7,972 nt of DNA from an uncultured Clostridia bacterium (GCA_947302065.1 CAMYUO010000066.1:1-7972), one strand, 5' to 3'; positions 1 through 6,285 are shown, numbered from the stretch's first letter. Translations and numbers: made by a program. The notes: a model not told the origin generated them from the letters alone.

Positions 1-2
1 AC

Positions 3-674
3 CGCCTTTACTGGCTCGGACGCTACACAGAAAGATCGTTCATCACCCTCAAGTCGCTTGACAGGCTGTACGATAAGATGATAGACGATTCCCACGGCTA
101 CACCGAATACCTCGGGTATTTCGGACTTGCCGACACATATGAAAACAGCCGTGATTTTATCCGCAGATTTCTTTACGACGAAAACAACCCGCACTCCGCA
201 GCATACAGCCTTGAAAGAGCTTATGACAACGGCATCGTTCTGCGTGAGGAGATATCAACAGCTTCGCTTTCCTTTCTGCAGATGGCAAAGGACACGCTTA
301 TCCGCTCGCAGAGCAGCACAAACACACGTCTGTCGCTGCTGCCGCTGGAGGATATCCTCTACGGTTTCTGGGGCAGCGTGAACGAGCACATTTACGATGA
401 TGAGATAAGAAACATAATCTACATCGGAAAGACTATCGAACGGCTGGATCTGTATATCAGAATGAAATATCCGTTTGCGACGGTCGAAAAGGAATTCATA
501 AGGCTGTGCAAGAATCTCAACCGTGTGCCAAAGGCTACGCCTTACAGATACAACACGAAATATCTGTCACAGCTTGTGGAGATACTCGGCTCGCAGAGCG
601 AATATGAAAGCAATGCGGACAAGGCTATAACAAGTCTCGGACACCTGTTCGATACCTCGGAGGTGACGGTATGA
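3..674 (+). CDS. Alpha-E (DUF403) domain protein, 5' end outside window
   Basis: The open frame runs from the left edge and gives 223 residues, with a first complete codon at base 3. The visible N-terminus reads RLYWLGRYTERS, the usual opening motif of alpha-E proteins (N-L-Y-W-x-G-R-Y-x-E-R), which normally sits about 10-15 residues after the start Met. Only a short piece is therefore missing, and the internal ATG at 78 is not the true start. The rest is almost wholly helical, with a second R-rich helix (GKTIERLDLYIRMKY) that echoes the first and fits the duplicated helical core of the family. Alpha-E proteins are known as companions of circularly permuted ATP-grasp ligases and transglutaminase-like proteins in putative peptide-synthesis clusters; their biochemical role is not established. 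The stop overlaps the next start (ATGA at 671-674), which implies translational coupling. The family call is confident; the function is inferred from context. Confidence 0.9.
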   Translation, partial: RLYWLGRYTERSFITLKSLDRLYDKMIDDSHGYTEYLGYFGLADTYENSRDFIRRFLYDENNPHSAAYSLERAYDNGIVLREEISTASLSFLQMAKDTLIRSQSSTNTRLSLLPLEDILYGFWGSVNEHIYDDEIRNIIYIGKTIERLDLYIRMKYPFATVEKEFIRLCKNLNRVPKATPYRYNTKYLSQLVEILGSQSEYESNADKAITSLGHLFDTSEVTV

Positions 675-1441
675 AAAAGGTCAATTACTACTATTCGACA
701 AAGCTGACCTTTGATGACTATGTTCACGATCACAGCTTTGCACTGCGTGTGATACCGCCCGAAACGGACACACAGAAGATTCTTTCATGCAGCCTTGACA
801 TCTCGCCTTATGTTTCGGCACAGCAGACGGTCGATGCTTTCGGCAACAACGTCACCGCAGGTTATCTCAAGGGCGATCACCGCTTTCTTGATTTTGAGAT
901 AAAGGGCACAGCCGAGGTCGATCACACAAAGCACAGGACAGACTATATGCCCTGTTATCTTTACCAGTCGCAGTATACTGTTCCCGACGATGAATTGAAA
1001 GATTTTTACGGGCAGATAAAGGCAAAATGCACGGGGACAGTTCAGGACAAGGCGGCGTTCTTATGCAGCGAGCTGTCGGACGTTTTCGGTTACCACAAGG
1101 GTGTGACGGACACATCGACGACAGCGGCACAGGCGTTTGCGCTGAAAGAAGGAGTGTGTCAGGATTTTTCACACATACTCATCTCGCTGCTGCGAATGGA
1201 CGGCATAGCGGCTCGATACATCGCAGGACTTGCGTTCTGTGACGGCGAAACACACTCTTGGGTCGAATACTGGACGGGCGATCACTGGGAAGGCATCGAC
1301 CCTGCAAACAACTGCCCTGTCAACGACGATTATCTTATCATTGCGCAAGGCAGAGACTTCCGTGACTGTGCGATAGACAGAGGTGTTATGTACGGACAGT
1401 ACACACGATCGCTGCAGCTCGTGAGGTCAGTGCTGACTTAA
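671..1441 (+). CDS. Transglutaminase-like (papain-fold) cysteine protease/amidase
   Basis: The protein has 256 residues, typical for stand-alone bacterial transglutaminase-like proteins of alpha-E clusters. Residues 1-90 match the N-terminal beta region of such proteins, in which the chain starts with Y-Y-S-T and contains the D-x-F-G-N motif (DAFGNN, 55-60). The catalytic domain follows: nucleophile Cys163 in GVCQDFSH, His195 in THSWVEY and Asp210 in GIDPANN, an intact Cys-His-Asp triad. No signal peptide or membrane segment is visible, so it should be cytoplasmic. In this family the fold usually hydrolyses or transfers amide bonds, and in alpha-E/ATP-grasp clusters it is thought to process the ligase's peptide product; that role is inferred. 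Its start overlaps the alpha-E stop by four bases, and the upstream GAGGTGA (659-665) can serve as ribosome binding site. The nearest neighbours in sequence style are SirE/YebA-like transglutaminases rather than eukaryotic cross-linkers. Confidence 0.92.
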   Translation: MKKVNYYYSTKLTFDDYVHDHSFALRVIPPETDTQKILSCSLDISPYVSAQQTVDAFGNNVTAGYLKGDHRFLDFEIKGTAEVDHTKHRTDYMPCYLYQSQYTVPDDELKDFYGQIKAKCTGTVQDKAAFLCSELSDVFGYHKGVTDTSTTAAQAFALKEGVCQDFSHILISLLRMDGIAARYIAGLAFCDGETHSWVEYWTGDHWEGIDPANNCPVNDDYLIIAQGRDFRDCAIDRGVMYGQYTRSLQLVRSVLT

Positions 1442-1445
1442 AAAT

Positions 1446-1452
1446 GGAAGGG
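1446..1452 (+). promoter_or_regulatory. Ribosome binding site that sets the start of the first M14 gene
   Basis: GGAAGGG is followed by nine bases and ATG 1462. It overlaps the first codons of a frame opened by ATG 1444, which itself has only the end of the previous gene and A-rich bases before it. The later start is therefore preferred. Confidence 0.6.
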
Positions 1453-1461
1453 ATAAGACCA

Positions 1462-2406
1462 ATGAACATTACAGTTGCAAGTGCGGCACTTGCGGTAAAC
1501 GAAAAACTGAATATCAAAAAGAGACGTATAAAAAACGGCAAAAGCAAAACACGCCTCAGCCTTGTTACAGGCACGCACGGCGATGAGCTTGAAGGGCAGT
1601 ATCTCGCTTACATGGTCGGCAGCTATATCGACGAACACATAGACCTGCTCGACGGCATAGTTGACATCTACCCTGCTCTGAATCCTATGGGGATAGACTC
1701 GATAACCCGTGGGATACCGATGTTTGATCTTGATATGAACCGCATATTCCCCGGCTCGAAAAGCGGCACGATGGCAGAGGTGATATGCTCGGCTATCGCT
1801 GACGACCTTGCTGGCTCGGACATCTGCATAGATGTTCATTCGAGCAACATCTTCCTCAGGGAGATACCGCAGATAAGAATGAGCGTGCCGACAGCTGAAA
1901 CTCTTCTGTCTTACGCTGAGATGATGAATGTAGATCTTGTATGGATACACGAATCGGCGACGGTTCTTGAATCAACACTTGCCCACACTCTAAATACACG
2001 AGGAACGAAAACGCTCGTAGTGGAAATGGGTGTGGGTATGCGTATTACTAAGCAATACTGTGACCAGCTCTTCGACGGCGTTTTCAATCTGATGAAAGAA
2101 CTTGGTATGTGGAAAGGCGAGACAGCATTTGTGCGCACGCCGATAATCTCACAGGGACGTGAGGTCGGCTTTGTCAACTCGGATGCTGCAGGCATTTTCG
2201 TGCCGTGTGCAGCCTTCGGTGATACAGTGAAAAAGGGCGACCACATAGGTGATGTTGTCGATCCGCTGACATCGGCAGTCGTTGAAAAGGTCGAGGCGGT
2301 GTGTGACGGAATGCTGTTCACACTGCGTGAATACCCTGTCGTTTACGGCGGCTCACTGCTTGCGAGGATACTTCAGCCGGGCGTTTCGGGAGGTGGCGAA
2401 AAATGA
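1462..2406 (+). CDS. M14-family zinc amidohydrolase/carboxypeptidase (succinylglutamate desuccinylase/aspartoacylase-like)
   Basis: This is the apparently active member of a tandem M14 pair. Numbered from the upstream ATG at 1444 (320 residues), the zinc motif is GTHGDE with His45 and Glu48. The third ligand is His132 in CIDVHSS, the substrate-binding Asn-Arg is N99-R100 in DMNRIFPG, and the catalytic Glu is E194 in VVEMG. From about residue 228 onward a small beta-barrel domain, biotinyl/lipoyl-like in look (EVGFVNSDAAGIF ... VKKGDHIG), follows, as in AstE/AspA-type enzymes. The start chosen here is ATG 1462, because GGAAGGG at 1446-1452 lies nine bases upstream of it; ATG 1444 has no Shine-Dalgarno sequence, so the protein is probably 314 residues. 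Such enzymes remove an acyl or amino-acid group from an amide. In ligase clusters they can reverse or trim ATP-grasp products, which is the inferred role here. The substrate is unknown. Confidence 0.88.
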   Translation: MNITVASAALAVNEKLNIKKRRIKNGKSKTRLSLVTGTHGDELEGQYLAYMVGSYIDEHIDLLDGIVDIYPALNPMGIDSITRGIPMFDLDMNRIFPGSKSGTMAEVICSAIADDLAGSDICIDVHSSNIFLREIPQIRMSVPTAETLLSYAEMMNVDLVWIHESATVLESTLAHTLNTRGTKTLVVEMGVGMRITKQYCDQLFDGVFNLMKELGMWKGETAFVRTPIISQGREVGFVNSDAAGIFVPCAAFGDTVKKGDHIGDVVDPLTSAVVEKVEAVCDGMLFTLREYPVVYGGSLLARILQPGVSGGGEK

Positions 2407-3326
2407 AAAAGAAAGTTTTGTTCTCACTTCGTTCGCCCTACCGTGAACAGCTGGATATAATCGGCTTTTGTTTCGGCAGCGGCAGAAAAACTGCGGCGAT
2501 AGTCGGCGCTATGCGAGGCAACGAAGTTCAGCAGATGTTCGTTTGCAGCCGTATGGTGCAGGAGCTGAAAAAGCTCGAGGCACAGGGAAAGATAACAGAC
2601 GGCTGTGAGATAATGGTCATACCCTGCGTCAATTACTACTCGATGAACATCGGCAAGCGCTTCTGGGCGATGGACAACACAGACATCAACCGGATGTTCC
2701 CCGGGTATGATCTGGGCGAAACGACACAGCGTATCGCTGACGGCCTTTTCTCACAGATAAAGGACTATGAATACGGCATTCAGCTTGCAAGCTTTTATCA
2801 GCCGGGCAACTTTCTGCCTCACGTCAAAATGATGGACACGGGTTTCAGCAACCCCGAGCTGATGAAAGATTTCGGACTTGAATTCGGATTGATACGCAAG
2901 CCTCGTCCGTATGACACCACAACGCTCAATTACAACTGGCAGGTGTGGGAGACAAAGGCATTCTCGGTCTATGCCAACGCCACAGACGACATTGACGAAG
3001 ATGCGGCAGACGATGCGGTATACGCAATACTGCGCTTTCTTGACAAGCACAAAGCGGTGAGCACCACCACGCCGCCGGGATACAACACAAAGATGATCAA
3101 CGAGGCAAGCACAATGCAGATACGCTCTGAGCACGCAGGCATTTTCAAGAGCCTTATCGAGATAGGCAAGCGTGTGGGCAAGGGCGATGTGCTCGGCGTG
3201 ATAACAGACCCGCTTGACGGCGAGCTTATCTCGGAGATAAAAAGCACGGTGTCGGGAACGGTATACTTTGAGTATCACGATCCGCTTATCAACTCAAACA
3301 CCGTTTGTTTCAAGATAATCAAGTAA
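2403..3326 (+). CDS. Degenerate M14-like paralogue (predicted non-catalytic)
   Basis: The protein has 307 residues and the same layout as the preceding gene. At the zinc motif, where the neighbour has GTHGDE, it reads AMRGNE: Arg38 stands in place of His, while Glu41 is kept. The second zinc His is replaced by Ala129 (IQLASF against IDVHSS). At the catalytic Glu, the best alignment puts Tyr190 (TKAFSVY against TKTLVVE). The Asn-Arg pocket motif DINRMFPG (N96, R97) and the C-terminal barrel (EHAGIFKS ... VGKGDVLG, from about residue 238) are retained. It can therefore be read as a pseudoenzyme that keeps the fold and part of the binding site, perhaps a regulatory or structural partner of the active copy. 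Its ATG overlaps the previous stop (ATGA), and GGGAGGTGG sits just upstream, as expected for a coupled pair. The alignment was done by eye, so Tyr190 is less certain than the two lost His. Confidence 0.85.
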   Translation: MKKKVLFSLRSPYREQLDIIGFCFGSGRKTAAIVGAMRGNEVQQMFVCSRMVQELKKLEAQGKITDGCEIMVIPCVNYYSMNIGKRFWAMDNTDINRMFPGYDLGETTQRIADGLFSQIKDYEYGIQLASFYQPGNFLPHVKMMDTGFSNPELMKDFGLEFGLIRKPRPYDTTTLNYNWQVWETKAFSVYANATDDIDEDAADDAVYAILRFLDKHKAVSTTTPPGYNTKMINEASTMQIRSEHAGIFKSLIEIGKRVGKGDVLGVITDPLDGELISEIKSTVSGTVYFEYHDPLINSNTVCFKIIK

Positions 3327-3340
3327 GACGGAGGCAGAAA

Positions 3341-3793
3341 ATGATAACACTCAATGACTATCTATTCTCGGGCAACACTGTGCTGAAGATACTGCATCAG
3401 TATTCGGCAGACCTGAAAGCATCGGCAATCGGCGAGCACAATCCGATAGATCTTGCGCACAGCAATTTTCTGATACAGATAATCGAGCTGCTCGAGCACA
3501 ATGACTTTCTTACCTCGCAGTCACAGAGGATAAAGGAATTCTACAAATACATGACAGGCAGATACCCGTTCCTTGCGTTCACGTTCAAGGGCAGGATAAA
3601 GTCGCTGATACGGGCTGAGGAAAAGTTCAACGGATATATTCTCGAATACATCTATGATTATTACAAGGCGAACGGGCGCTACCCGAGCGATGCGGAGATA
3701 AAAAACAGCCTTATCTGTTTCCGTGACCTCATCGCATACAGGATAGTCATATCCCTGCCGCAGTGCCACATCTCACAGGGTGAGAGCGCATAG
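3341..3793 (+). CDS. N-terminal fragment of the RelA/SpoT-like protein, as terminated by the amber codon
   Basis: If TAG is read as stop, this 150-residue product is what would be made from the well-placed ribosome binding site GGAGG. It is mostly helical and carries the R85/K87 and D129 motifs, but lacks the Y-x-S-L-H and E-x-Q-x-R-T halves of the active site. It should be unable to synthesise an alarmone. The frame is open upstream to 3305, but that part overlaps the previous gene and is not a plausible start. Confidence 0.5.
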   Translation: MITLNDYLFSGNTVLKILHQYSADLKASAIGEHNPIDLAHSNFLIQIIELLEHNDFLTSQSQRIKEFYKYMTGRYPFLAFTFKGRIKSLIRAEEKFNGYILEYIYDYYKANGRYPSDAEIKNSLICFRDLIAYRIVISLPQCHISQGESA

Positions 3794-3829
3794 CAGCAGG
3801 AGCTTGGATATCTTTACGAGATAGCGAAT

Positions 3830-4330
3830 GTGCTGCCTGATTTTCTTGAACAAAGAGGCTTCACCGCAGAGCTTTCGGGCTTGCCTGCGCAGGACGGGAA
3901 AACAGGACTTGATGACGGCATCAGAGACTATTACCGTGACTATGTGCACACGCCCAGACCGTCGGGTTACAGCTCGCTGCACATAACTTTCTATGATAAC
4001 CTTGCACGCTGCTACACGGAATTGCAGCTGCGCACAAAGGATATGGACGACTATGCCGAGATAGGCGAAGCGAACCATTTCGGATATGAAAAGCGGCAGG
4101 AAGAGAGCCGCAGCAAGCGGGACATCATCCCCAAAGGCGAATGCAGATACTTTGACGATGCGTATGAACGGCTCGTCAGACTGCTCGAACTTGATCTTTC
4201 AAAGGTCAATGTCAATATGTTCAGGGCGATCAACAACCAGCTCATCAATGACGGCTGCGGACTTTTCAGAGGACGGCAGATCCTCCCGTTTGAACATCTG
4301 TCAAGATTTCAGAACGATCTGATCGACTGA
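3830..4330 (+). CDS. C-terminal remnant of the RelA/SpoT-like protein
   Basis: This is the same frame after the amber codon. The first start-like codon is GTG 3830, but there is no Shine-Dalgarno sequence at a usable distance; the nearest purine run, AGGAG at 3798-3802, is 27 bases away. Independent translation is unlikely. The piece holds the Y210/H214 and E227-Q229-R231 motifs and a C-terminal helical tail of about 80 residues with no recognised domain. Confidence 0.25.
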   Translation: MLPDFLEQRGFTAELSGLPAQDGKTGLDDGIRDYYRDYVHTPRPSGYSSLHITFYDNLARCYTELQLRTKDMDDYAEIGEANHFGYEKRQEESRSKRDIIPKGECRYFDDAYERLVRLLELDLSKVNVNMFRAINNQLINDGCGLFRGRQILPFEHLSRFQNDLID

Positions 4331-4355
4331 CCGTTAAGAAATAGTGAACAAACAA

Positions 4356-4385
4356 AGGCGTTTTCATTGCGAAAGCGCCTATTTT
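4356..4385 (+). terminator. Intrinsic terminator of the alpha-E/transglutaminase/M14 operon
   Basis: AGGCGTTTTC (4356-4365) pairs with GAAAGCGCCT (4371-4380): ten pairs with one G-U, closing a five-base loop. TTTT at 4382-4385 follows after one A. It begins 26 bases after the last stop codon of unit 1. The T-run is short, but A-rich sequence before the stem (AACAA) could also let it work weakly on the opposite strand. Confidence 0.7.
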
Positions 4386-4401
4386 GGTGCAAAAAGTGAT
4401 A

Positions 4402-4448
4402 TGTGCTTTGGCATTTGAGGTTTGTCACAGATGATGTGCCGAAGCACA
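4402..4448. repeat. Imperfect inverted repeat / hairpin
   Basis: TGTGCTTTGGCA (4402-4413) pairs with TGCCGAAGCACA (4437-4448): twelve pairs with one G-U, around a 23-base interval. Within the interval CATTTG and CAGATG could form a competing inner stem. No T-run follows, so it is not a normal intrinsic terminator. It may be a 3'-end RNA structure for read-through of unit 1, or a protein site. Confidence 0.45.
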
Positions 4449-4520
4449 ATACACTGCAAGATAAATCTGACAGTTATCAATGATTAAGACTAATTTGTCG
4501 GTCTGTTTGAAATCATTTTA

Positions 4521-4532
4521 GTGATATATCAC
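4521..4532. promoter_or_regulatory. Candidate operator palindrome upstream of the ABC promoter
   Basis: GTGATATATCAC is a perfect 12-bp palindrome ending 17 bases before the -35 box; its centre is about 59 bases before the predicted transcription start. This is a position typical of activator sites. The half-site GTGATAT also occurs at 4396-4402. The binding protein is unknown: the spacing differs from the CRP/FNR consensus (four central bases, not six). Confidence 0.4.
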
Positions 4533-4549
4533 ATAATTGCGAATGTGCG

Positions 4550-4579
4550 TTGACACTGTGCAGACGCATTTGCTATAAT
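4550..4579 (+). promoter_or_regulatory. Sigma-A promoter with extended -10 for the ABC transporter operon
   Basis: TTGACA (4550-4555) is a perfect -35 box and TATAAT (4574-4579) a perfect -10 box, with an 18-base spacer. TG at 4571-4572 makes an extended -10 (TGCTATAAT). The predicted start is near 4586, about 74 bases before the ATPase start codon. Confidence 0.88.
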
Positions 4580-4596
4580 ACGGACATAGAAACAAC

Positions 4597-4642
4597 AAAG
4601 CAGGCAAAGGCGTCTTGAAAGTCTTTGCCTGCTTTTGTTTTT
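4597..4642 (+). terminator. Leader attenuator hairpin before the ABC ATPase gene
   Basis: AAAGCAGGCAAAG (4597-4609) and CTTTGCCTGCTTT (4623-4635) pair perfectly over 13 bases. G-U and C-G pairs extend the stem inward around a nine-base loop. The stem runs straight into TTTTGTTTTT (4633-4642). By form this is a strong intrinsic terminator, yet it lies between the promoter and the first gene, beginning only about ten bases after the predicted transcription start. Most transcripts should stop here at roughly 55-60 bases unless something prevents hairpin formation. No alternative anti-terminator pairing is evident within so short a leader. The short transcript could itself be a small RNA. Confidence 0.78.
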
Positions 4643-4659
4643 CGGGAAGGTGATATGAA

Positions 4660-5448
4660 ATGCTTGAAACAACGGAAAACAGAAATGTTGAGATAATGCT
4701 GGACAATGTCGGCATGACATACGATGCCGCCGACGGAAAGAAAGTTCAGGCTCTTACAAATGTAACGATGGACATACACAAGGGCGAGTTCATATCACTG
4801 CTCGGTCCTTCGGGATGCGGAAAGACGACACTGCTTCGCATCATAGCAGACCTTCTGCAGCCGACATCGGGTAAGGTGCTGGTGAGCGGGGACTCGCCGA
4901 GAGAAGCCCGCCTGAAACGCAAATATGCAATGGTGTTCCAGAGTGCAACACTGTACGACTGGCGCACAGTCATCAAGAACGTTGAACTTCCGCTTGAGAT
5001 AACACACGAGAGCAAATCCGAACGCAGACAGCGTGCGATAAAGATGCTCGATCTTGTCGGGCTTTCGGAATTTTCAGATCATTATCCACGCCAGCTCTCA
5101 GGCGGTATGCAGCAAAGAGTCGGCATCGCAAGAGCGCTTATGCTGCAGCCCGAGATACTGCTCATGGATGAGCCTTTTTCCGCACTTGACGAGTTCACAA
5201 GGGAAAAGCTGCACGTCGATCTGCTGAAGATCTGGCGAAAGACAAACAAGACTATTATTTTCGTTACACATAACATCTCCGAATCCGTATTCCTGTCGGA
5301 CAAGGTCTGTGTATTATCGCCGCACCCCGGAAGGCTTTCTGCGGTGATAGACATTGATCTCCCACGCCCGAGACATATGGAGATAAGAGACACACCCGAA
5401 TTCACCGCTCTCGTTTCAAAGGTCAGAAACAGCTTTGAGGGCGTTTAG
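4660..5448 (+). CDS. ABC transporter ATP-binding protein (nitrate/sulfonate/taurine/thiamine-precursor type)
   Basis: The protein has 262 residues, the normal length for SsuB/TauB/ThiZ-like ATPases. Walker A is GPSGCGKTT (49-57), the Q-loop Gln is Q94 (MVFQSATLYDW), the signature is LSGGMQQR (146-153), Walker B is ILLMDEP (166-172) with catalytic Glu171, the D-loop is SALD (174-177) and the switch His is H204. The LYDWRTVIKNVELPLE stretch after the Q-loop is typical of this subfamily. It powers import through the two permeases encoded next. The start has GGGAAGG (4644-4650) nine bases upstream. An out-of-frame ATG at 4655 opens only a 13-codon frame. Translation ends in TAG, which is embedded in the next gene's ribosome binding site. 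It is expressed from the promoter and attenuator leader directly upstream. Confidence 0.95.
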   Translation: MLETTENRNVEIMLDNVGMTYDAADGKKVQALTNVTMDIHKGEFISLLGPSGCGKTTLLRIIADLLQPTSGKVLVSGDSPREARLKRKYAMVFQSATLYDWRTVIKNVELPLEITHESKSERRQRAIKMLDLVGLSEFSDHYPRQLSGGMQQRVGIARALMLQPEILLMDEPFSALDEFTREKLHVDLLKIWRKTNKTIIFVTHNISESVFLSDKVCVLSPHPGRLSAVIDIDLPRPRHMEIRDTPEFTALVSKVRNSFEGV

Positions 5449-5451
5449 GAG
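5447..5451 (+). promoter_or_regulatory. Ribosome binding site overlapping the ATPase stop codon
   Basis: AGGAG lies nine bases before ATG 5461, and its first two bases are the last two bases of the ATPase stop TAG (5446-5448). Ribosomes ending the ATPase are therefore placed on the permease start, which favours coupled translation. Confidence 0.7.
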
Positions 5452-5460
5452 CTGATCTTA

Positions 5461-6282
5461 ATGAAGATCGTCAGAAAGATAACAGGTTCAAAACTGTTTT
5501 TCACGCTGCTGTGGATAGCAGCACTGATAATCATATGGGAAGTTTTCGCTTATCAGGTCGAACAAACAAAGAGAACGCCCGAGAATGTTCTTCCGCATCT
5601 GAGCGGAGTGGTAGATTCGATAACGAGCGACAAAAAGATAAACGGCTCACAGACAGCATTTCAGATGGTCATGGAAAACGCAGGCGCCACCCTTTCCCGT
5701 GCAGCGATAGGATATGTCATCGGCATAGCACTTGGTTTCATACTTGCATTGGTGATGAGCCTGTCGGGAATAGTCGAAAAGATAGTGTTCCCGTATCTGA
5801 TGCTTATACAGATTATCCCGATACTCGGCATGGCGCCGATAATAAATGCGATAACGGGTGACATCGCTGCCAGCCGTATCGTTATTGCGGCGATACTGAC
5901 ATTCTATCCTGTGGCGGCAAACACTCTCGCAGGATTCAAGGCTGTAAAGCGTGAGTCTCACGAGCTGATGTATTCATACTCGGCAAACAAATTCCAGCTT
6001 TACACGAAAATGATGATACCATCGTGTATCCCGTATTTTTTCACAGGACTGAAAATATCTGCACCGATGGCGATAACGGCATCTATCCTTGTGGATACCC
6101 TGCAGGGCGGCGTAGGACTCGGATGCCTGCTGTCGCAGTCGCTCAAGGGTGCAATGACAAGATATGTGTTCTGGGATATAGTATTTTTCAGCGCAATAAT
6201 AGGAATACTCAGCTTTTACCTTATCGGGATCATCGAAAAGCTGCTGTGTCCCTATAAAAAGCTTGAACAGAAAGGAAGATGA
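5461..6282 (+). CDS. ABC transporter permease 1 (SsuC/TauC/ThiX-like)
   Basis: An inner-membrane permease of 273 residues. Hydrophobic segments lie at about 12-31, 81-102, 107-130, 139-157, 200-212 and 237-259, close to the six-helix binding-protein-dependent permease fold. The EAA-type coupling loop that docks on the ATPase is at about 157-198 (AGFKAVKRESHELM ... MMIPSCIPYFFTGLKIS), with the characteristic Gly, Pro and Gly-Leu positions. The conserved pre-loop NAG-TLSR (73-80) is also typical of this family. It starts 12 bases after the ATPase stop and ends 3 bases before permease 2, so the genes should be co-translated. It probably forms a heterodimer with permease 2. Confidence 0.93.
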   Translation: MKIVRKITGSKLFFTLLWIAALIIIWEVFAYQVEQTKRTPENVLPHLSGVVDSITSDKKINGSQTAFQMVMENAGATLSRAAIGYVIGIALGFILALVMSLSGIVEKIVFPYLMLIQIIPILGMAPIINAITGDIAASRIVIAAILTFYPVAANTLAGFKAVKRESHELMYSYSANKFQLYTKMMIPSCIPYFFTGLKISAPMAITASILVDTLQGGVGLGCLLSQSLKGAMTRYVFWDIVFFSAIIGILSFYLIGIIEKLLCPYKKLEQKGR

Positions 6283-6285
6283 GTT

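Larger units (their letters stand above)
3341..4330 (+). pseudogene. RelA/SpoT-domain (alarmone synthetase-like) gene interrupted by an in-frame TAG
   Basis: One continuous frame of 329 codons starts at ATG 3341, with GGAGG (3330-3334) six bases upstream, and ends at TGA 4328-4330. It is broken only by TAG at 3791-3793 (codon 151). Synthetase motifs lie on both sides: KGRIKS (R85, K87) and FRDLIAYRI (D129) before it; PSGYSSLH (Y210, H214), ELQLRT (E227, Q229, R231) and AEIGEANH (240-246) after it. These correspond to the RxKxxxS, Mg-binding Asp, Y-x-S-L-H and E-x-Q-x-R-T elements of ppGpp synthetases. There is no HD hydrolase domain before it and no TGS/ACT after it. The serine expected six residues after R85 is Arg91. 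The amber is one C-to-T change away from CAG and is followed by two CAG codons. The frame after it is otherwise clean, so the lesion is recent, a sequencing error, or read through. It is the last gene of the operon. Confidence 0.82.
4386..4549. other. Non-coding spacer between the two operons
   Basis: No plausible gene was found in this stretch. The only + strand ATG frame I traced (4431-4487, 18 codons) has no ribosome binding site and is disregarded. The spacer contains the inverted repeat at 4402-4448 and the palindrome at 4521-4532, listed separately. It also holds a looser pair of inverted heptamers, AATGATT (4479-4485) and AATCATT (4511-4517). It is more AT-rich than the flanking genes. 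I looked for the thi-box (CTGAGA) and RFN conserved cores and saw neither. Confidence 0.6.

Noticed and set aside
1438..1950. 170-codon open frame on the - strand
   Set aside because: It lies wholly opposite the M14 gene, has low-complexity His/Arg/Val-rich content with no family motif, and no ribosome binding context. It is a shadow of the real gene.
4431..4487. 18-codon frame in the intergenic spacer
   Set aside because: It has no ribosome binding site or recognisable motif, and it overlaps the inverted repeat.
4597..4609. AAAGCAGGCAAA resembles the 3' half of the RAT antiterminator sites bound by LicT/SacY-type proteins
   Set aside because: The required 5' half (GGxTTGTTACTG-like) is absent, the segment pairs fully with the terminator arm, and the operon is not a PTS sugar operon.
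4586..4659. Possible TPP, FMN or T-box leader
   Set aside because: The leader is under 80 bases and is filled by one hairpin. None of the conserved cores of those riboswitches is present.
4660..6282. ATPase and permease 1 are in the same frame, separated only by TAG and four codons, suggesting a read-through fusion
   Set aside because: The ATPase ends at the normal family length, and the permease has its own Shine-Dalgarno sequence and ATG. One-in-three frame coincidence explains it.
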